A stretch of DNA of 64,000 bases from Fimihabitans intestinipullorum (GTDB lineage: Bacteria > Bacillota_I > Bacilli_A > RF39 > UBA660): contig DVML01000012.1 of NCBI GenBank assembly GCA_018714965.1, positions 31,168-95,167 of the forward strand, in the 5' to 3' direction. Positions 25,401 to 33,654 of the stretch are shown in pieces. The position numbers and the translations under genes are program-made. The notes under the pieces were generated by a model. The model was not told the DNA's origin and did no database searches. It worked only from the letters and a program-made list of their open reading frames with translations. Position 1 is the first letter of the stretch; every line of letters begins with the position of its first letter.

Positions 25401-27068
25401 AAAGTAGAAAATACAAATAACAATGGAGACCAATTGACAAATATTGTGAGATATTTGTATGAGTTGGGACAGAAAAACCATATAGTTACAAACAAATTAT
25501 GGTTAGATGCAATTCCGGATACAATTTATGTGTCAAATTTAAAAAAGAAATATCAGTATCAGCCAACCGCATATCAAATTACACCTGTGATAGGGGAATA
25601 CGATAATCCGGAAGAGCAGATGCAAGGAATTGTGAATTTAAATTTAAGCGATAATGGAAATACTGCCATTTTTGGTCAAACTGGAAGTGGAAAAGAAAAC
25701 TTAATTTCAACGATCTTATGGTCAACAATGATAGAACATACACCACAAGAAGTCCAAATTTATATTATGGATTTTGGTTCTGAAACACTTCGTGCGTTTC
25801 AAGCGATGCCTCATGTTGGGGATGTTATGACGATTGATGAGATCGATAAGATTGTAAATGCAGTAGAGATGCTTGAAAATTTAGTTGAAGAACGTAAAGG
25901 GTTATTTGCAGAATATGGTGGATCTTATCAACAATATTGCGAATTAAGTGGAAAGAAGTTACCTTTGGTTTTAACAGTTATCAATGGGTATGACACGTTT
26001 ATGGAGACTTATGGAAAAGTTACAGAACAAATGCAAAATTTATATCGTGATGGTAGCAAATATGGAGTTGTATTTATTGTTGTAGCAGTAGCTACAAATG
26101 CAATTCGTAGTAGAATGTTACAAAATTTTTCAAACGTTATTTGTTTGCAAATTCCAAACACGGGAGAGTATCGTACTTTATTGAATGCTCCACGCAACTT
26201 AGTTCCTGCTTCTATTTTTGGACGAGGGTTGATTAAATTACACGGACATGCTTATGAATTTCAAACAGCTCTTTTTGCAAAACATGGTGAGATGATTCCG
26301 GTGATAAGAAAAGCTGCTGAAAAATTATCTAGTGCTTATCAAGTGAAGGTGCCTAAAGTACCAATGGTTCCAGAAGTAGTAAATTATAAAATGTTACTTT
26401 CTTCACTAGATACTCTTGCTCATGTTCCGTTGGGATATGATGTATATGACAAAAAATCTTATTGTTATGACTTTACAAATCATTTCATTACTCCTATTAT
26501 CGCTGCATCTATGGATGAAGATAAAATGGAATTTGTTTATGCCTTAGCGCTTATGATGCAACAAATAAAAAGTACAACAGTAGAAGTGATTGATTGTGTA
26601 GAAGCATTTGAAAAAGAATTACCAGGTATTACTTGTATCAAAGAAAAATTTGATGAAGCATTAGTACAAATAAATAACCGCTGCATTCAAGAGAAAGATA
26701 CAGATCAGCATAAAGTATACCTCATTCTTGGTGTCGGTGCCTTGAAGAGTAAATTGAGTGAAGCAGGAAATGAACTTTGGAATCATTTTATGGAGATTAT
26801 GAAAGAATATAAAAATGTTCATTTTGTGATTGTCGATACTTATGTTTCATATCGTACATTACAATTTGAACCATGGTATCATTTGATAGATTCAAGTTGT
26901 GGGATTTGGCTTGGATTGGGTATTGGAAATCAAGTGGCATTTAATATAACAGAGCTTACTATGGAAGATAGAAAAAAAGATTTTCCAAATATTGGTTTTT
27001 CAATTTTAAAAGGGAAATATACACTTATCAAGTGCATGGTGTCGAAAGAGGTGGATAATGAAAAATAA
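22455..27068 (+). CDS. essC: Type VII secretion ATPase EssC
   Basis: EssC is the membrane motor of Firmicute type VII secretion. The 1537-residue protein has a forkhead-associated-like region (about residues 85-195), two membrane helices (about 258-282 and 296-318) and three FtsK/SpoIIIE-type ATPase domains. Domain 1 is intact, with GSTGSGKS at 726-733 and IISDEFAEL as Walker B. Domain 2 keeps GQTGSGKE (1074-1081) but lacks Ser/Thr after the Lys and has INGYD instead of acidic Walker B residues. Domain 3 has no P-loop (IIAASMDEDK). The length is normal for EssC. The start follows AGAGGGG. It leads the locus and overlaps the YukD-like gene. Confidence 0.95.
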   Translation: MDIYIADEERLLKYSISNKMEEFVSFNCKLGKKHTDCFITIDVQNKKRVLTSNGTCKIISNQTFIPSVSLEPYHYYVLQIEGTKEQVILYSIPTMQEAFYPLSLNQLQQIKIGNSKNCEICYQTPLLEAESATIILKEKQWYFVPSAQTKIKMFKNRYMIQRTTELNIGDMIFIGGLKLIWMGDFIEINNPNNSVGVSKLSAYSFPLTTETYQPATEEEEAAVSLYQESDYFYHIPRIREVLETSKIKIDPPTSPVEKEELPWWLTIGSSITMSAAAFLMAYNVGYGLYTGTRTFWQAFPQIVMCIAMLVGSLLLPRIANHYQKKRNHKKEMLRKTKYTEYLQGKEKEICQIMKQHMQIMNDNIPSLKECLDTIAYRKKNFWSRVVSDDDFLNVRLGLGDVEPVFTIEAPEEKFTIDEDELLQKVYTMIAQYKKMTNVPIAINLAEKRVVSFVCEQTSRYQYIQNYIMQLVTLHSPEDLKIVIFTNKERAYHWDFMKYMPHCFNESKSMRFFATDIEEAKDISNELISIFKNQQEIIKKSQTTEDGKEIDQRKGYRNFSTYYLIINDDYQTGKNIPIITNILESDVNFGFSLFVISDTMKNLPSTCQTFIEAGAKDGALIERDITTSGQIIYHNEPLLQYDIYKYTRKLASIPIALKEGVNTLPKSISFMEMLGISKVEQLNVSTNWETNDPVLSLAAPIGVHESGELFKLNLHEKSHGPHGLVAGSTGSGKSEFIITYILSMAINYHPYEVQFVLIDYKGGGLTGAFENKETGLVLPHLAGTITNLDISEMNRTLVSIQSELKRRQRIFNEVRDNLGESTIDIYKYQRLYREGVVKVPMAHLFIISDEFAELKSQQPEFMSQLISISRIGRSLGVHLILATQKPSGVVNDQIWSNSKFKVCLKVQSRADSMEMLKRPEAASIKETGRFYLQVGYDDLFMIGQSAWSGAKYIPSEHAVKKMDDAIDVIGNIGDVIRSFKPKVKVENTNNNGDQLTNIVRYLYELGQKNHIVTNKLWLDAIPDTIYVSNLKKKYQYQPTAYQITPVIGEYDNPEEQMQGIVNLNLSDNGNTAIFGQTGSGKENLISTILWSTMIEHTPQEVQIYIMDFGSETLRAFQAMPHVGDVMTIDEIDKIVNAVEMLENLVEERKGLFAEYGGSYQQYCELSGKKLPLVLTVINGYDTFMETYGKVTEQMQNLYRDGSKYGVVFIVVAVATNAIRSRMLQNFSNVICLQIPNTGEYRTLLNAPRNLVPASIFGRGLIKLHGHAYEFQTALFAKHGEMIPVIRKAAEKLSSAYQVKVPKVPMVPEVVNYKMLLSSLDTLAHVPLGYDVYDKKSYCYDFTNHFITPIIAASMDEDKMEFVYALALMMQQIKSTTVEVIDCVEAFEKELPGITCIKEKFDEALVQINNRCIQEKDTDQHKVYLILGVGALKSKLSEAGNELWNHFMEIMKEYKNVHFVIVDTYVSYRTLQFEPWYHLIDSSCGIWLGLGIGNQVAFNITELTMEDRKKDFPNIGFSILKGKYTLIKCMVSKEVDNEK

Positions 27069-27312
27069 GGTGTTAGTTGAATTAGTAATTCCAGAAATTG
27101 ACGAAGTTTATAATCTGTATCTTCCTGCACAAAAAAAGATCGGAAGTATTATGGAACTATTGCGGAAAGTTGTTTTCGAATTATCCAATGGTTTATATCA
27201 AGCAAAGGCTCAAGCTGCACTTTATAGTGGAGTTTCCGGAGAACGTTATAGTATGAATCAATTCTTATATCAAACAGATATTCGAAATGGGTCGCGTATT
27301 ATCTTATTGTGA
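27058..27312 (+). CDS. esaB: YukD/EsaB ubiquitin-like protein
   Basis: The 84-residue protein has the length and beta-grasp pattern of YukD/EsaB, the small cytosolic ubiquitin-like accessory protein of Firmicute type VII systems. Signs are the N-terminal strand KVLVELVIPEID, the segment YLPAQKKIGSIMELLRKVV and the C-terminal GSRIILL. It overlaps essC by 11 bases and is followed by the peptidase gene at a 12-base distance, so all are on one transcript. Placing it after essC rather than before is a variation on the usual order. Confidence 0.85.
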   Translation: MKNKVLVELVIPEIDEVYNLYLPAQKKIGSIMELLRKVVFELSNGLYQAKAQAALYSGVSGERYSMNQFLYQTDIRNGSRIILL

Positions 27313-27323
27313 GAGGTGAACAA

Positions 27324-28940
27324 ATGAATCTGAAACAATTATTACATCATCATAGAATTAAAATTTATGGTGCGATTGCAATTCTAGGACTAGGCTCTAT
27401 TACTTTATATCATATGCCGAGAGAAGAAAATGTATCAGCACCTAAAACTATTGAAACAGAAGAACCGGCTATACCAGAGAAGCAGAATGTTGCTCCTGAG
27501 CTAGTTTTGGATTCTTCAGTAAAAACATTAACGGAAGAACAAAAAATATTGTTACAACAAAATATATCATTGAGTAATAATCAGTATCTTAATCAGAAGA
27601 TTCGTAACTATAAGGTTGATTATCCTTATAGTGAATACTTTGGAATCGATCAAGCGTTACAAGCTTATCATAGCCTTCCAGAGTATGTTTCTGAACATGG
27701 AACAAATGTTATAAAGAATGGCGTTGTAGATGAAAGTGCACTTTACGAATGCGTTCTTGCAAATCAGGAACAATTAAAAGAAAATCAAACACGATTAGAC
27801 GATACGACGTTGAGACAGATATGTAAAATTATTACAGATACGATAAATACAACTATCATGAATGAAGGGGATTATGATTTAGGAGATTTAAATTACAAAT
27901 TATCTCATCTTATCGTAGCAGAATATAAAGAATTTAGTTATGCATATTATAATCCAGCTCAAAATACATTAGGAATAAACAAAACATCTGTTTATAATTT
28001 GGCTTCTTCTGAACCATTTGATGATGTATTAAAACAAGTGATTGCTCATGAGACAGAACATTTATTGCAGGCTGGAAGTGCTTTAGAAAGTCAAGAGCGA
28101 AACTATGTGATGAGATTCGGACCTTGCGTAGAGTTTGGTAATTTAAAAGTAAATTCACTTTATTGGAATTGGTTTATAGAGGGATCTGCAGAATCTCTAG
28201 CGTTAAAAACAACAAATCGAGAAGATACTTTAACTTATCCACAAGAAGTAAAAGGACTGGAAATAGTTCAATTAGCGAATAACCTATCTCAAAATGGATC
28301 TTTAGAAAAATTATCGTTACAGTCGAATTTAGAAAATGTATATTCATATTTTCAGTGTAATACAGATGAAGACAAAAAAGAGATTTTGGAATTCATGTAT
28401 GCTATGAATTTAGTAATATCAGATAGTTATACAAGTTCTTCTGAAGATTTTTATACAGTATATAAAGAAGCAAATAATGGAAATATGATTGACCGAGCGT
28501 CATATAAGACAGATTTGAAAGAAAGCATTGCGATGACATTAACTAAACAGTTCTATGGAAACTTTGTAAATTACGCGTCTAGTGGAACTTACAATTTAGA
28601 ACAGTTAATGCATATGATGTCAATATATGAAGATGAATTAAGTAGATTACTTTGGTACAGTAATTCATCTTACCGAGATTCTTATATTGATTTCTTTGAG
28701 TTTTATACACAAATACAGTCACTAGTATTTGAACAGATCGCTCAACAGTTAGGTCGCAGTCAAGAAGAAATTGTAAATTTATACATTACATATCATCTCG
28801 CAAATGAGAAGGGCGATTTATCTTTTTTACCTAGTGAACAACAACAATTTTATGAATATATCGCATCAACTCGTCAAAATGATCATAAAAATGCGATTAT
28901 AGATGTCTATCAACAATTGTCAAGTTTTAGAAAAAAATAG
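27324..28940 (+). CDS. Membrane-anchored HExxH zinc metallopeptidase-like protein in the T7SS locus
   Basis: The 538-residue protein has one N-terminal membrane helix (about residues 11-30), an acidic Pro-rich linker, and a large helical domain outside the membrane. HETEH at 242-246 is a zinc-binding protease motif, and EGSAE at 286-290 is well placed to provide the third ligand, as in gluzincins. ATG at 27324 follows GAGAGGTG. It lies between the YukD-like gene and the small secreted-type proteins, so it may process or fold exported substrates. No such protease is part of the standard T7SSb core. Activity is inferred from motifs only. Confidence 0.75.
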   Translation: MNLKQLLHHHRIKIYGAIAILGLGSITLYHMPREENVSAPKTIETEEPAIPEKQNVAPELVLDSSVKTLTEEQKILLQQNISLSNNQYLNQKIRNYKVDYPYSEYFGIDQALQAYHSLPEYVSEHGTNVIKNGVVDESALYECVLANQEQLKENQTRLDDTTLRQICKIITDTINTTIMNEGDYDLGDLNYKLSHLIVAEYKEFSYAYYNPAQNTLGINKTSVYNLASSEPFDDVLKQVIAHETEHLLQAGSALESQERNYVMRFGPCVEFGNLKVNSLYWNWFIEGSAESLALKTTNREDTLTYPQEVKGLEIVQLANNLSQNGSLEKLSLQSNLENVYSYFQCNTDEDKKEILEFMYAMNLVISDSYTSSSEDFYTVYKEANNGNMIDRASYKTDLKESIAMTLTKQFYGNFVNYASSGTYNLEQLMHMMSIYEDELSRLLWYSNSSYRDSYIDFFEFYTQIQSLVFEQIAQQLGRSQEEIVNLYITYHLANEKGDLSFLPSEQQQFYEYIASTRQNDHKNAIIDVYQQLSSFRKK

Positions 28941-29023
28941 CAATATGTAATAGAAATAGCTTGAGAAATGAAAATAAATATGGTATAACGATAGTAAGCA
29001 GTATAGTAAAGTAGGTGACTTAT

Positions 29024-29347
29024 ATGAAAGTGTCTGCTGTTGGAGTAAATGAAGATGGATTGAAACGCTTGATTTTAGAATTAGACGAATATCAAGAAAA
29101 GATTCAAGCTGTTTATCGTTCTTTAGAAGACTGTCAAATGGAAGCCTTAAAAGGACTAAATGATGATGCAGCAAGTGCATTTTTAAAGAAATACCGAGAA
29201 GTAGGTCATTGTTTTGAAATACTGAAGTCTAATCTTCAGACATACAAGGATGATTTTCAAACGGTAATTAGGAGATATCAGCAGACGTCCCATGATAGTG
29301 TCGATCTATTTGAAGAGGCAAAGAGAAAAATTCCAGATAATGGTTAA
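29024..29347 (+). CDS. Small helical T7SS-associated protein 1
   Basis: This 107-residue protein is predicted almost entirely helical, with two long helices (about residues 10-50 and 55-100) joined near LNDDAASAFLKKY, the layout of WXG100 and related type VII substrates. It has no WxG turn; the turn region reads LKGLNDD. ATG at 29024 follows TAGGTG; the GTG at 29015 overlaps that site. Similarity to LXG-associated helical partner proteins is possible. It is the first of six small genes in a row. Confidence 0.7.
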   Translation: MKVSAVGVNEDGLKRLILELDEYQEKIQAVYRSLEDCQMEALKGLNDDAASAFLKKYREVGHCFEILKSNLQTYKDDFQTVIRRYQQTSHDSVDLFEEAKRKIPDNG

Positions 29348-29362
29348 TAAGGAGGAGAGTAT

Positions 29363-29695
29363 ATGGGATTATTTAGTACAGGTGCACAAAATGTTGGAAT
29401 TGATAGCATGACAATTGGTGTGAGCCAGCAAGGTATGGAGGAATATCGTGAAGCGTTAAGAATGAGTTTGCTAGAAGACACGAAGTCAAAATTACAGGAT
29501 GTAGGTGCAATCCAAACGGCAATTGATGCTGGTTGGCAAGGAGTTGCTCGAGATCGCTTTTTTCAAGATTTTGATCAACAAATTGAAAAAATAATACAGG
29601 ATTTGCAAAAAGAATATGAGGATTTAGATCATCGTTTGGAAGAGTTAGAAGAAAATTATTTTGCTCAAGATAACGATATGGTCGCAGGAAATTAG
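29363..29695 (+). CDS. WXG100-family protein
   Basis: This 110-residue protein has a helix, a WQG turn in AGWQGVARDRFF (about residues 57-68) and a second helix, a standard WXG100 hairpin that would dimerise and be exported by EssC. The position of the WxG in the middle and the length near 100 residues agree with the family. The C-terminus is acidic (YFAQDNDMVAGN); it has no exact YxxxD/E at the usual place. ATG at 29363 follows AAGGAGGAG, the strongest site in the cluster, which suggests high expression. Confidence 0.88.
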   Translation: MGLFSTGAQNVGIDSMTIGVSQQGMEEYREALRMSLLEDTKSKLQDVGAIQTAIDAGWQGVARDRFFQDFDQQIEKIIQDLQKEYEDLDHRLEELEENYFAQDNDMVAGN

Positions 29696-29704
29696 GAGGA
29701 AATT

Positions 29705-30175
29705 ATGGCAAATTGGATGAATGGTGTGTCAGAATCGACATTTAATGCAAAGAGTTTTTCAGACAGTCAGATTTCAGACCGTGAAGGTACACGTGAAGCT
29801 TCCAATGTTAGACATGGATGGTTTGGCAACGGTAGAGCTTATAGTGTTGTCGGAATTGATGCTAATAGAATTGATGGAATGAGAAGTGCAATCCGTGATT
29901 ATGTGCAAGCAATTGAAGGACATTTAGATGGGATTGAACCACTTGCGAATGCTAATAATGCATATAAGAGTGAAGAAGTACAAAGAGCTGTACAAGAATA
30001 TGTTCAAAAAGTAAAAGATTACTGTAAAAATTTAACGAGTCAGTTATTAGCTTTTAGTGATAAACTTGGGGATGTGAAGTCTTCTTGGGAAAGAGCTACA
30101 AGCGAAATGTCTTCTACTATCGGTGGTGCTTCTGGTTCATTTGATGCTGGTACAAAATATACAGAAAATCAATAG
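29705..30175 (+). CDS. T7SS-associated helical protein with Gly-rich N-terminus
   Basis: The 156-residue product has an unusual N-terminal third, rich in Ser, Gly and Asn and containing GWFGNGRAYS (a WFG near residue 39), then a helical hairpin of WXG100 size (about 50-150) and a Ser/Gly tail. The helices DGMRSAIRDYVQAIEGHL and AVQEYVQKVKDYCK are amphipathic. Its place right after a WXG100 gene, with GGAGG nine bases upstream, suggests a co-exported partner. No family is firmly recognised. Confidence 0.72.
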   Translation: MANWMNGVSESTFNAKSFSDSQISDREGTREASNVRHGWFGNGRAYSVVGIDANRIDGMRSAIRDYVQAIEGHLDGIEPLANANNAYKSEEVQRAVQEYVQKVKDYCKNLTSQLLAFSDKLGDVKSSWERATSEMSSTIGGASGSFDAGTKYTENQ

Positions 30176-30181
30176 TGATGT

Positions 30182-30487
30182 ATGGAAGATTTGACTTCAC
30201 TTTATATTAGAAAAAATTCATATGATAATATGAGATCTCAGGTTTTAGGAGTAATCCGAGAACTGGAAAATAGTATTAGAATATGCGAAGATACAGTTAC
30301 AAATATTAGAACAAATTATATGATAGAAGGAGAATCTTTGCATAGTCAATATTTAGATGATTGTAAGGAACAACTTAACCTTCAGTTAGTATCATTACGC
30401 AATACAATATTACCAACAATTGATCAAAACTTATCAAATTTGAAAAATAAGATTAGGATTGAAGAAGAAAGAATTCTTGCGTCATGA
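30182..30487 (+). CDS. Small helical T7SS-associated protein 2
   Basis: This 101-residue protein is a predicted pair of long helices separated near NYMIEGESLH (about residues 45-54), without a WxG motif. The start at 30182 lies six bases after the previous stop with only a weak AGTGATG site, so translation is probably coupled. Its size and helical nature match the small partner proteins found near type VII substrates, for example DUF5082 or DUF3130-type genes, but it cannot be assigned to one of them by eye. Confidence 0.68.
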   Translation: MEDLTSLYIRKNSYDNMRSQVLGVIRELENSIRICEDTVTNIRTNYMIEGESLHSQYLDDCKEQLNLQLVSLRNTILPTIDQNLSNLKNKIRIEEERILAS

Positions 30488-30533
30488 GATGTTCAATATA
30501 ATTCTTTCTTCTTTTTGCTAGGAGGGGAATGGT

Positions 30534-30818
30534 TTGACTTATAATGTAGATACAAATAAAATTCGTGAATGTGGGAATGATATTATTCGACTCTCAACTG
30601 AATTAAATGAATTGTTTACATCTTTATTTGAACGATTGATTTTGATGCCTACGAATACAAAAGAGTGGGTTGGGGAGAGTGCAAATGCATTTGCGGAAAG
30701 TGTAAAGCAAGATAAGCTACAATATGATCGTTTAAAAGAAGCAATCTATAGTGAAGGAAAATTATTAGTGGAATATGCGGATCAAATAGAAGCTCAAGTA
30801 CGTAAAATGGAGGAATAA
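30534..30818 (+). CDS. WXG100-family protein with TTG start
   Basis: This 94-residue protein is a clear WXG100 member: helix, EWVGESANAFAESV turn (WVG at about residues 45-47) and a second helix. Such proteins are exported as dimers by EssC. The start is TTG at 30534, supported by AGGAGGGG seven bases upstream and by the fact that the conserved first helix begins right there. It is the second certain WXG100 protein in the locus, so two different pairs may form. Confidence 0.87.
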   Translation: MTYNVDTNKIRECGNDIIRLSTELNELFTSLFERLILMPTNTKEWVGESANAFAESVKQDKLQYDRLKEAIYSEGKLLVEYADQIEAQVRKMEE

Positions 30819-30821
30819 TAT

Positions 30822-31133
30822 ATGGCTAAAATTTATTATCAATTGGATCGAATTGAAAGCTCTGTTTTGCCTTTGTTCAATCGTTTAGAGTCATCTTTGA
30901 ATCAAGCTTCTTCCAAGGCACATCAAACTGTGGTACCATATGATTTTGTACAACGAGGGATATGGTCTAATATGATTGACACTATAGATCAAATAAAAGG
31001 AAATGTTATAACTTTACACAATAAAATAAAACGTTCACAACAGATTGTAAAAGAATTAAATGAAAATTTTATATCTGATGTTAATGTGGCAATGATACCA
31101 GAAATAGATGCTCGCGAGAGGCATTTATCATAG
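30822..31133 (+). CDS. Small helical T7SS-associated protein 3
   Basis: The 103-residue product has two helices joined by a turn with VVPYDFVQRGIWSNMIDTI (about residues 37-55). It lacks WxG but carries a single Trp at the turn, so it may be a divergent hairpin partner of the WXG100 protein just upstream. The start lies three bases after the previous stop, with GGAGG in the upstream coding end as ribosome-binding site. No firm family. Confidence 0.7.
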   Translation: MAKIYYQLDRIESSVLPLFNRLESSLNQASSKAHQTVVPYDFVQRGIWSNMIDTIDQIKGNVITLHNKIKRSQQIVKELNENFISDVNVAMIPEIDARERHLS

Positions 31134-31149
31134 ATGGAAGGAGAGTAAT

Positions 31150-31905
31150 ATGGGGGAAACAATGTTACCGATTGGAAGTGTTTGTCGAATAAAGGATGAT
31201 CAAATTGTCATGATTGTAGGATATTTTCCTATCAATGTTGAAAGTTCCAATTATATGTATGATTATGTTGCCGAAAAATATCCGGAAGGAACACTGACCA
31301 ATCATCAAGTAATTCATTTTAATAGACAAGATGTAAAAGAAGTTTTACATAAAGGGTATATGGATGATTCATGTGCGAAATTTATGGAACGAGTTACAAA
31401 AATGTCTATGATGTTTAAAGAAAAGAAAAATGAGCTGATCGACAAAGATTCTAATATAGTACAAGAGAAAAATACAACTTCTATTTCAAATGTATATCAG
31501 TTTGATGAAAGTGGAAGAGTTATTGAGGATGAGATACAAAATCCTGTGAAGGAACAAACAAAAATAGTTGATATGAATATCGAGGATAAATCTCAAATGC
31601 ACGAGGAATATCAAAGTGGAGCATATCAGTTTGGTAAGGATGGAAAAGTATTGATGGAAGCAACTACAAATTTGGAGTCGAAACCAATGACGCTTTATCA
31701 ATTTGATGAAAATGGAATTGTAGTTACTGACCGTAGTGCAACACAAAAAGAGGAGCTACCTAAGTTAGAAAATGTATCGAATCCTTTTGCTTTAAATAAG
31801 TCAAAAGAAAATACTGAAGTAGAACATGACACTAAAAAATGGCCGATTTTTAAATCGCTTAAATTTGATCAAAACGGAGTAGTATTAGCTGCAGAAGAAT
31901 ATTAA
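31150..31905 (+). CDS. DUF4176 protein with four YQFDxxGxV motifs
   Basis: Residues 1-90 match the DUF4176 pattern, with LPIGSVCRIKDDQIVMIVGY and a YPEGTL segment. DUF4176 proteins are found beside LXG toxins and other type VII substrates and are thought to help targeting. The rest (about 95-251) is acidic, low-complexity sequence with four short copies of one motif: YQFDESGRVI (116-125), YQFGKDGKVL (159-168), YQFDENGIVV (183-192) and LKFDQNGVVL (237-246). These look like half-repeats of choline-binding-type modules. ATG at 31150 follows GGAAGGAGAG. No toxin gene follows, which is odd. Confidence 0.78.
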   Translation: MGETMLPIGSVCRIKDDQIVMIVGYFPINVESSNYMYDYVAEKYPEGTLTNHQVIHFNRQDVKEVLHKGYMDDSCAKFMERVTKMSMMFKEKKNELIDKDSNIVQEKNTTSISNVYQFDESGRVIEDEIQNPVKEQTKIVDMNIEDKSQMHEEYQSGAYQFGKDGKVLMEATTNLESKPMTLYQFDENGIVVTDRSATQKEELPKLENVSNPFALNKSKENTEVEHDTKKWPIFKSLKFDQNGVVLAAEEY

Positions 31906-31924
31906 GAAAGTGATATATCAGTAT

Positions 31925-31955
31925 AAGCTTATTTGTTATAAATGAGCTTTTTTTG
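31925..31955 (+). terminator. Terminator after the DUF4176 gene
   Basis: AAGCTTATTT (31925-31934) pairs with AAATGAGCTT (31940-31949), followed by a T-run. It probably ends the main secretion transcript. Confidence 0.75.
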
Positions 31956-32055
31956 TTTCAAATGTGATAGAAATGTGATAGAATGATTATAGTAGTATTA
32001 GGGTATATGTGACTTCTAGCATATGTACGAAATTTGTAGAAAAAGGAGTATTCTT

Positions 32056-33654
32056 ATGGGTGAGAAGAGAAAAAAGGATGAAAAAGTGACGCCAGTTAAC
32101 TTAGAGACGTCAGCAATTCAAGAGGAGAGATTAGAAGTATTAGAACAACATGAGGAGATAGTACAAGAAGATGAAAAAGAAACAAAGGTAATGGAAAATA
32201 ACACTGTTTCTGAAACTACATCAAACGAGCCAAAGGAACAAAATAAAAAGGTTGGTGACTTTGGAAAACATCAGAAGAAATTTATTTGGATTACGATATT
32301 AGGGGCAATTTGTATCGCTCTTGGAATTTTTACTTATTATTTCCATTTTGATAAGAAAGCGATGTTTGTAAGAGCGACCACGCAAATGCAAGATCGTTTG
32401 GAGTATTTGTATCAACCACTTTTAAAACACACTTCAGAGCCAAGAAAATCATATACGGTAAGAGGGAAGGCAAATCTTACTATCAAATCTGATGTTTTTG
32501 ATATGATGGCATCACAGGATCCTACCTATGCAATGTATCAAACGTTAATTTCTAATTTAAATAAGATGGAGCACCAATATACTTACCAAGTGGATCAAGA
32601 CAAAGAAGAAATGGTATTAGACTGGAATACAACATTAAATCAGTCTGAGTTTTTCAACATGACATTTGTAAATCAAAATAAAAAAGGATATGTATTACTA
32701 AAAGGTATTTATGATTATTATCTCGATACAGGGGAGTTTAATTTATTTGAGACGATGAATCAATCAACAGATGTTGAGGATCAAAAATACTTATATAACT
32801 TTATCGTAGATGCAATAAAAAAACATTTAAAATCAGATTATTTTATTAAGACAAAAACGGAAGTCACAATCGATGGCAAAAAGCAAAATGTAGATAAGAT
32901 TTCATTGGTGTTAGATTCCCATAATACGAGTGAAATTATGGCAGCTGTGATCGAAGATATGAAAGCTGATAAAAAAGCTAACGATATTATGAATTCGCTT
33001 TATCCAGAGTTTAAAGCGTATGAACCAAAAATTCAACAAACGAAAGCAAAAGAAACGAAAATTTTAGTATCTGCATATACGAAAGGATTGATGTCTTCCG
33101 CAGTACAATACGATCTTTCTATTGTAGAATGGGTGACAGATTATGATGATTTTGATTATAATAAGGCCCAATATAATTTGAAAGAGCAAATTATGACATT
33201 ACGCTATACTGTTGGAAAAAATGATGTTATTCGCATGTTGAACGATGAAAAGGAAACGTTCGTAGCAGAAGTGGTAAAAAATGAAGATGGATTTACGGCC
33301 GTTATGAAGGATGGAAACAATCGAGATTTAGGTAATCTACAGTTAGTTACGAGCGATAAAGGAATTACTTATACATTCTCGTTAGAGGACGAATCTACTT
33401 TATTAAAGATTGTGTTTGATAATCAATATGAAAGTAAAGATCAAGCAACATCAAGTTTCTCTTTTGAACTTTCTAATCAAGGTACTACTTTGTTAAGTAT
33501 CAATGCTACAAGCTCAGCAACGGTTCAGGATGGAACAAATATGAATATCAATGTTGATAATGCCGTTTCGGTAGATGCACTTACAAAAGAACAAGAACAA
33601 CAAATTCAACAAAATTTAACGAATTTGATGATGCGTTTATTTACAACACAATAA
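32056..33654 (+). CDS. Membrane-anchored protein with large extracellular domain
   Basis: The 532-residue protein has an acidic cytosolic region (residues 1-75, rich in Glu and Lys), one membrane helix (about 79-99, FIWITILGAICIALGIF) and an extracellular domain of about 430 residues with alternating strands and helices. No enzyme motif is visible. One-helix proteins with such layout occur in type VII loci (EssB has a cytosolic domain of about 200 residues), but there is no sequence sign of EssB here. ATG at 32056 follows AAAAGGAG. It ends at its own terminator, so it may be separate from the secretion operon. Confidence 0.72.
   Translation: MGEKRKKDEKVTPVNLETSAIQEERLEVLEQHEEIVQEDEKETKVMENNTVSETTSNEPKEQNKKVGDFGKHQKKFIWITILGAICIALGIFTYYFHFDKKAMFVRATTQMQDRLEYLYQPLLKHTSEPRKSYTVRGKANLTIKSDVFDMMASQDPTYAMYQTLISNLNKMEHQYTYQVDQDKEEMVLDWNTTLNQSEFFNMTFVNQNKKGYVLLKGIYDYYLDTGEFNLFETMNQSTDVEDQKYLYNFIVDAIKKHLKSDYFIKTKTEVTIDGKKQNVDKISLVLDSHNTSEIMAAVIEDMKADKKANDIMNSLYPEFKAYEPKIQQTKAKETKILVSAYTKGLMSSAVQYDLSIVEWVTDYDDFDYNKAQYNLKEQIMTLRYTVGKNDVIRMLNDEKETFVAEVVKNEDGFTAVMKDGNNRDLGNLQLVTSDKGITYTFSLEDESTLLKIVFDNQYESKDQATSSFSFELSNQGTTLLSINATSSATVQDGTNMNINVDNAVSVDALTKEQEQQIQQNLTNLMMRLFTTQ

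Noticed and set aside
32056..33654. EssB homologue
   Set aside because: One membrane helix and two domains on opposite sides recall EssB, but the cytosolic part is a short acidic tail rather than a pseudokinase, and the large domain is outside.
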